DNA of 52,734 bases from Nitrospirota bacterium (GTDB lineage Bacteria > NPL-UPA2 > JAADIA01): the NCBI GenBank assembly GCA_013151555.1, contig JAADIA010000044.1, positions 1 to 52,734 of the forward strand, read 5' to 3'. Of this stretch, positions 51,625-52,734 are shown piece after piece (the stretch's first letter is position 1; each line of letters begins with the position of its first letter). The position numbers were made by a program, and so were the translations under genes. The notes under the pieces were generated by a model. The model was not told the origin of the DNA, did not search any database, and was given only the letters and a program-made list of their open reading frames with translations.

Positions 51625-52200
51625 TTATTCAGACCCCAGAAGTCCTTCGATCAAATCGCGGGCATCCTTGCTGAACCACTCCCGATATCCTACCTCCCAA
51701 CCGATTATCTTTCCCTTCCGGTCGATCAAATAAGAGGTGGGAGTTCCGGTAACCCGGTAGATGCCGGCCACTCTCCCGGTAGAATCCAACAGCCCGGAGC
51801 TCACAGAGAAGGTGTACCCGGATTTCTTGATGAAAGGCCCCACCACCCGGGCTCCTTCCCGGTCGCCGAAAACAGATACGATCACAAAATCTCTGTCTTT
51901 GAACCGGTCATACAGCTTCTGCAGATGAGGCATCTCCTTGCGACACCAGTGACACCAGGTAGTCATAAAATTTAAAAGCACAACCTTCCCCCGGTAGTCC
52001 TTCAAGCTTACCTTCTTGCCCTTCAGGTTAAACAGGGTAAAACCAGGAGCTTCTTTCCTCTTTTTAATTTCTTGAATACCCAGAGTGCTAAAGAGCCGGC
52101 TCATTTTTTCGGAAGATACCTTCTCGGCCGCTCCTGCTTTTACCGGAACGGGCAGCAGAATAGCCGCCAGGGCAGCAGATAAAAATATCCTTTTCAACAT
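51625..52200 (-). CDS. TlpA-like exported thioredoxin (copy 2)
   Basis: Protein of 191 residues when started at the ATG at 52200, which follows AAGGAG by nine bases and gives a neat signal peptide (MLKRIFLSAALAAILLPVPV, cleavage near KAGA). Starts up to 24 codons earlier are possible. The redox motif is C83-H-W-C86 (TTWCHWCRKEMPHLQ), with the cis-Pro in VTGTPTSYLIDRKG. Unlike copy 1 it may be released into the periplasm rather than membrane-anchored. Paired with CcdA copy 2. Confidence 0.9.
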   Translation of the reverse strand: MLKRIFLSAALAAILLPVPVKAGAAEKVSSEKMSRLFSTLGIQEIKKRKEAPGFTLFNLKGKKVSLKDYRGKVVLLNFMTTWCHWCRKEMPHLQKLYDRFKDRDFVIVSVFGDREGARVVGPFIKKSGYTFSVSSGLLDSTGRVAGIYRVTGTPTSYLIDRKGKIIGWEVGYREWFSKDARDLIEGLLGSE

Positions 52201-52529
52201 CTGTCTCATCTCCTTATGCATCATGATATCCTCTTCATGAACAATTTCTTTCCTTCCTTTGCCCACATTCAACTTTTCTTATGTTTGTGGCCAACCAATT
52301 ATCCAAACAGTCTTTTAACTTATTCCCGAACAGGTTACATCTCCCCCTCCACCTTCCAGGACGTGCCTGTCTTTGTCACTTCCTCATCCCAAAAACTTCT
52401 TTCTTATCGCTATATTTTATGGTATCCTATTCCCAGATTTTTCGCAAGACATTAGTTTGCCTGACCCCGGAAGGAAGATTGCAAAACATAATCAGGCACA
52501 ACAAACATTATCCCAGGAGGTGAAGAAGG
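52201..52529. other. Divergent intergenic region
   Basis: Lies between two divergent genes. I see no repeat of the classes found elsewhere, no hairpin with a T-run and no convincing promoter pair. A TTCTTA / TATCCT pair with 16-base spacing near 52400 is weak. It must hold promoters for both directions, but I cannot place them. Confidence 0.4.
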
Positions 52530-52734
52530 ATGGACTTACCTGTTTATCATTGCTTCAAAGTAACGCAAGGGCTTCAACTGACCGGGAAACTCGATGACCC
52601 GTTATGGAAGAAGGCACCTGTAGCAAAGCTGGTTCGGGCCGACACGGGCAAGGCTCCACGTTTCCCTACCGAAGTACGCCTGCTATACAGCGAGACTACA
52701 CTTTACATCGGTTTTCACTGTATAGACGATTATA
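52530..52734 (+). CDS. CBM9/DOMON-like domain protein, 3'-truncated by window edge
   Basis: First 68 codons of a gene starting at 52530 behind AGGAGGTG. The product contains LTGKLDDPLWKKAPVAKLV and TEVRLLYSETTLYIGFHCIDD, the characteristic opening of CBM9-like and related beta-sandwich domains ('GxLDDPxWxxAP...VRxLYDxxxLYxGF'). No signal peptide is visible before the domain. These domains bind carbohydrate or sit on larger enzymes; with the sulfatases at the other end of the window they fit a polysaccharide-degrading lifestyle. Confidence 0.75.
   Translation, partial: MDLPVYHCFKVTQGLQLTGKLDDPLWKKAPVAKLVRADTGKAPRFPTEVRLLYSETTLYIGFHCIDDY

Overview
This window looks like a fragment of an uncultivated, Gram-negative, probably anaerobic bacterium of moderate GC content. 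Outer-membrane biogenesis genes (LptE, a BamD-like TPR protein, a LolA-like protein, a beta-barrel protein) show a diderm envelope. An anaerobic-type radical-SAM sulfatase maturase beside sulfatases fits an anoxic polysaccharide degrader. No rRNA, tRNA, CRISPR array or transposase was found. I cannot fix the phylum; an Omnitrophota-, Aerophobota- or PVC-like candidate lineage is only a guess.

Layout. Positions 3-7242 (+) hold four sulfatases and their formylglycine-generating maturase, whose C-terminal SEC-C tail is out of frame. Positions 7499-11267 (-) hold groES-groEL, a tiny basic protein, pyruvoyl arginine decarboxylase and agmatinase (arginine to agmatine to putrescine), behind a near-perfect sigma-54 promoter. 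Positions 11758-20351 (+) hold an isopropylmalate/isocitrate dehydrogenase-family enzyme, asd, two DUF4139-like exported proteins, truA, a small basic protein, a BamD-like protein, lptE and holA, ending convergently with rpsT.

From 20398 to 46773 nearly everything is on the minus strand. First come K+/H+ transport genes and a metal/thiol group (thioredoxin-like protein, HMA protein, DsbD-like membrane protein, beta-propeller, CopA). Then come a methyltransferase, HflKC, a membrane-embedded spermidine-synthase-like protein, lgt, a CsoR, an FAD reductase and an RND/LolA-like/beta-barrel envelope cluster. Last is a metal-handling group of four small YHS proteins, a ferredoxin and a second CsoR. 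A Fur regulator and an FTR1-type iron permease (+) diverge from this group. The right end holds two paralogous CcdA-TlpA thiol-redox modules separated by a broken methyltransferase gene, and the start of a carbohydrate-binding-like protein.

The most unusual content is between genes. (1) A hairpin repeat family carries its own Shine-Dalgarno sequence and sits directly in front of four genes. (2) Many short-word quasi-periodic repeats, often as inverted pairs, fill the gaps and supply the last codons and stop of at least three genes. (3) Small GC-rich palindromes appear to be inserted precisely into these other repeats. Two genes (maturase, hflC) carry +1 frame breaks near their 3' ends, which could be real or assembly errors.
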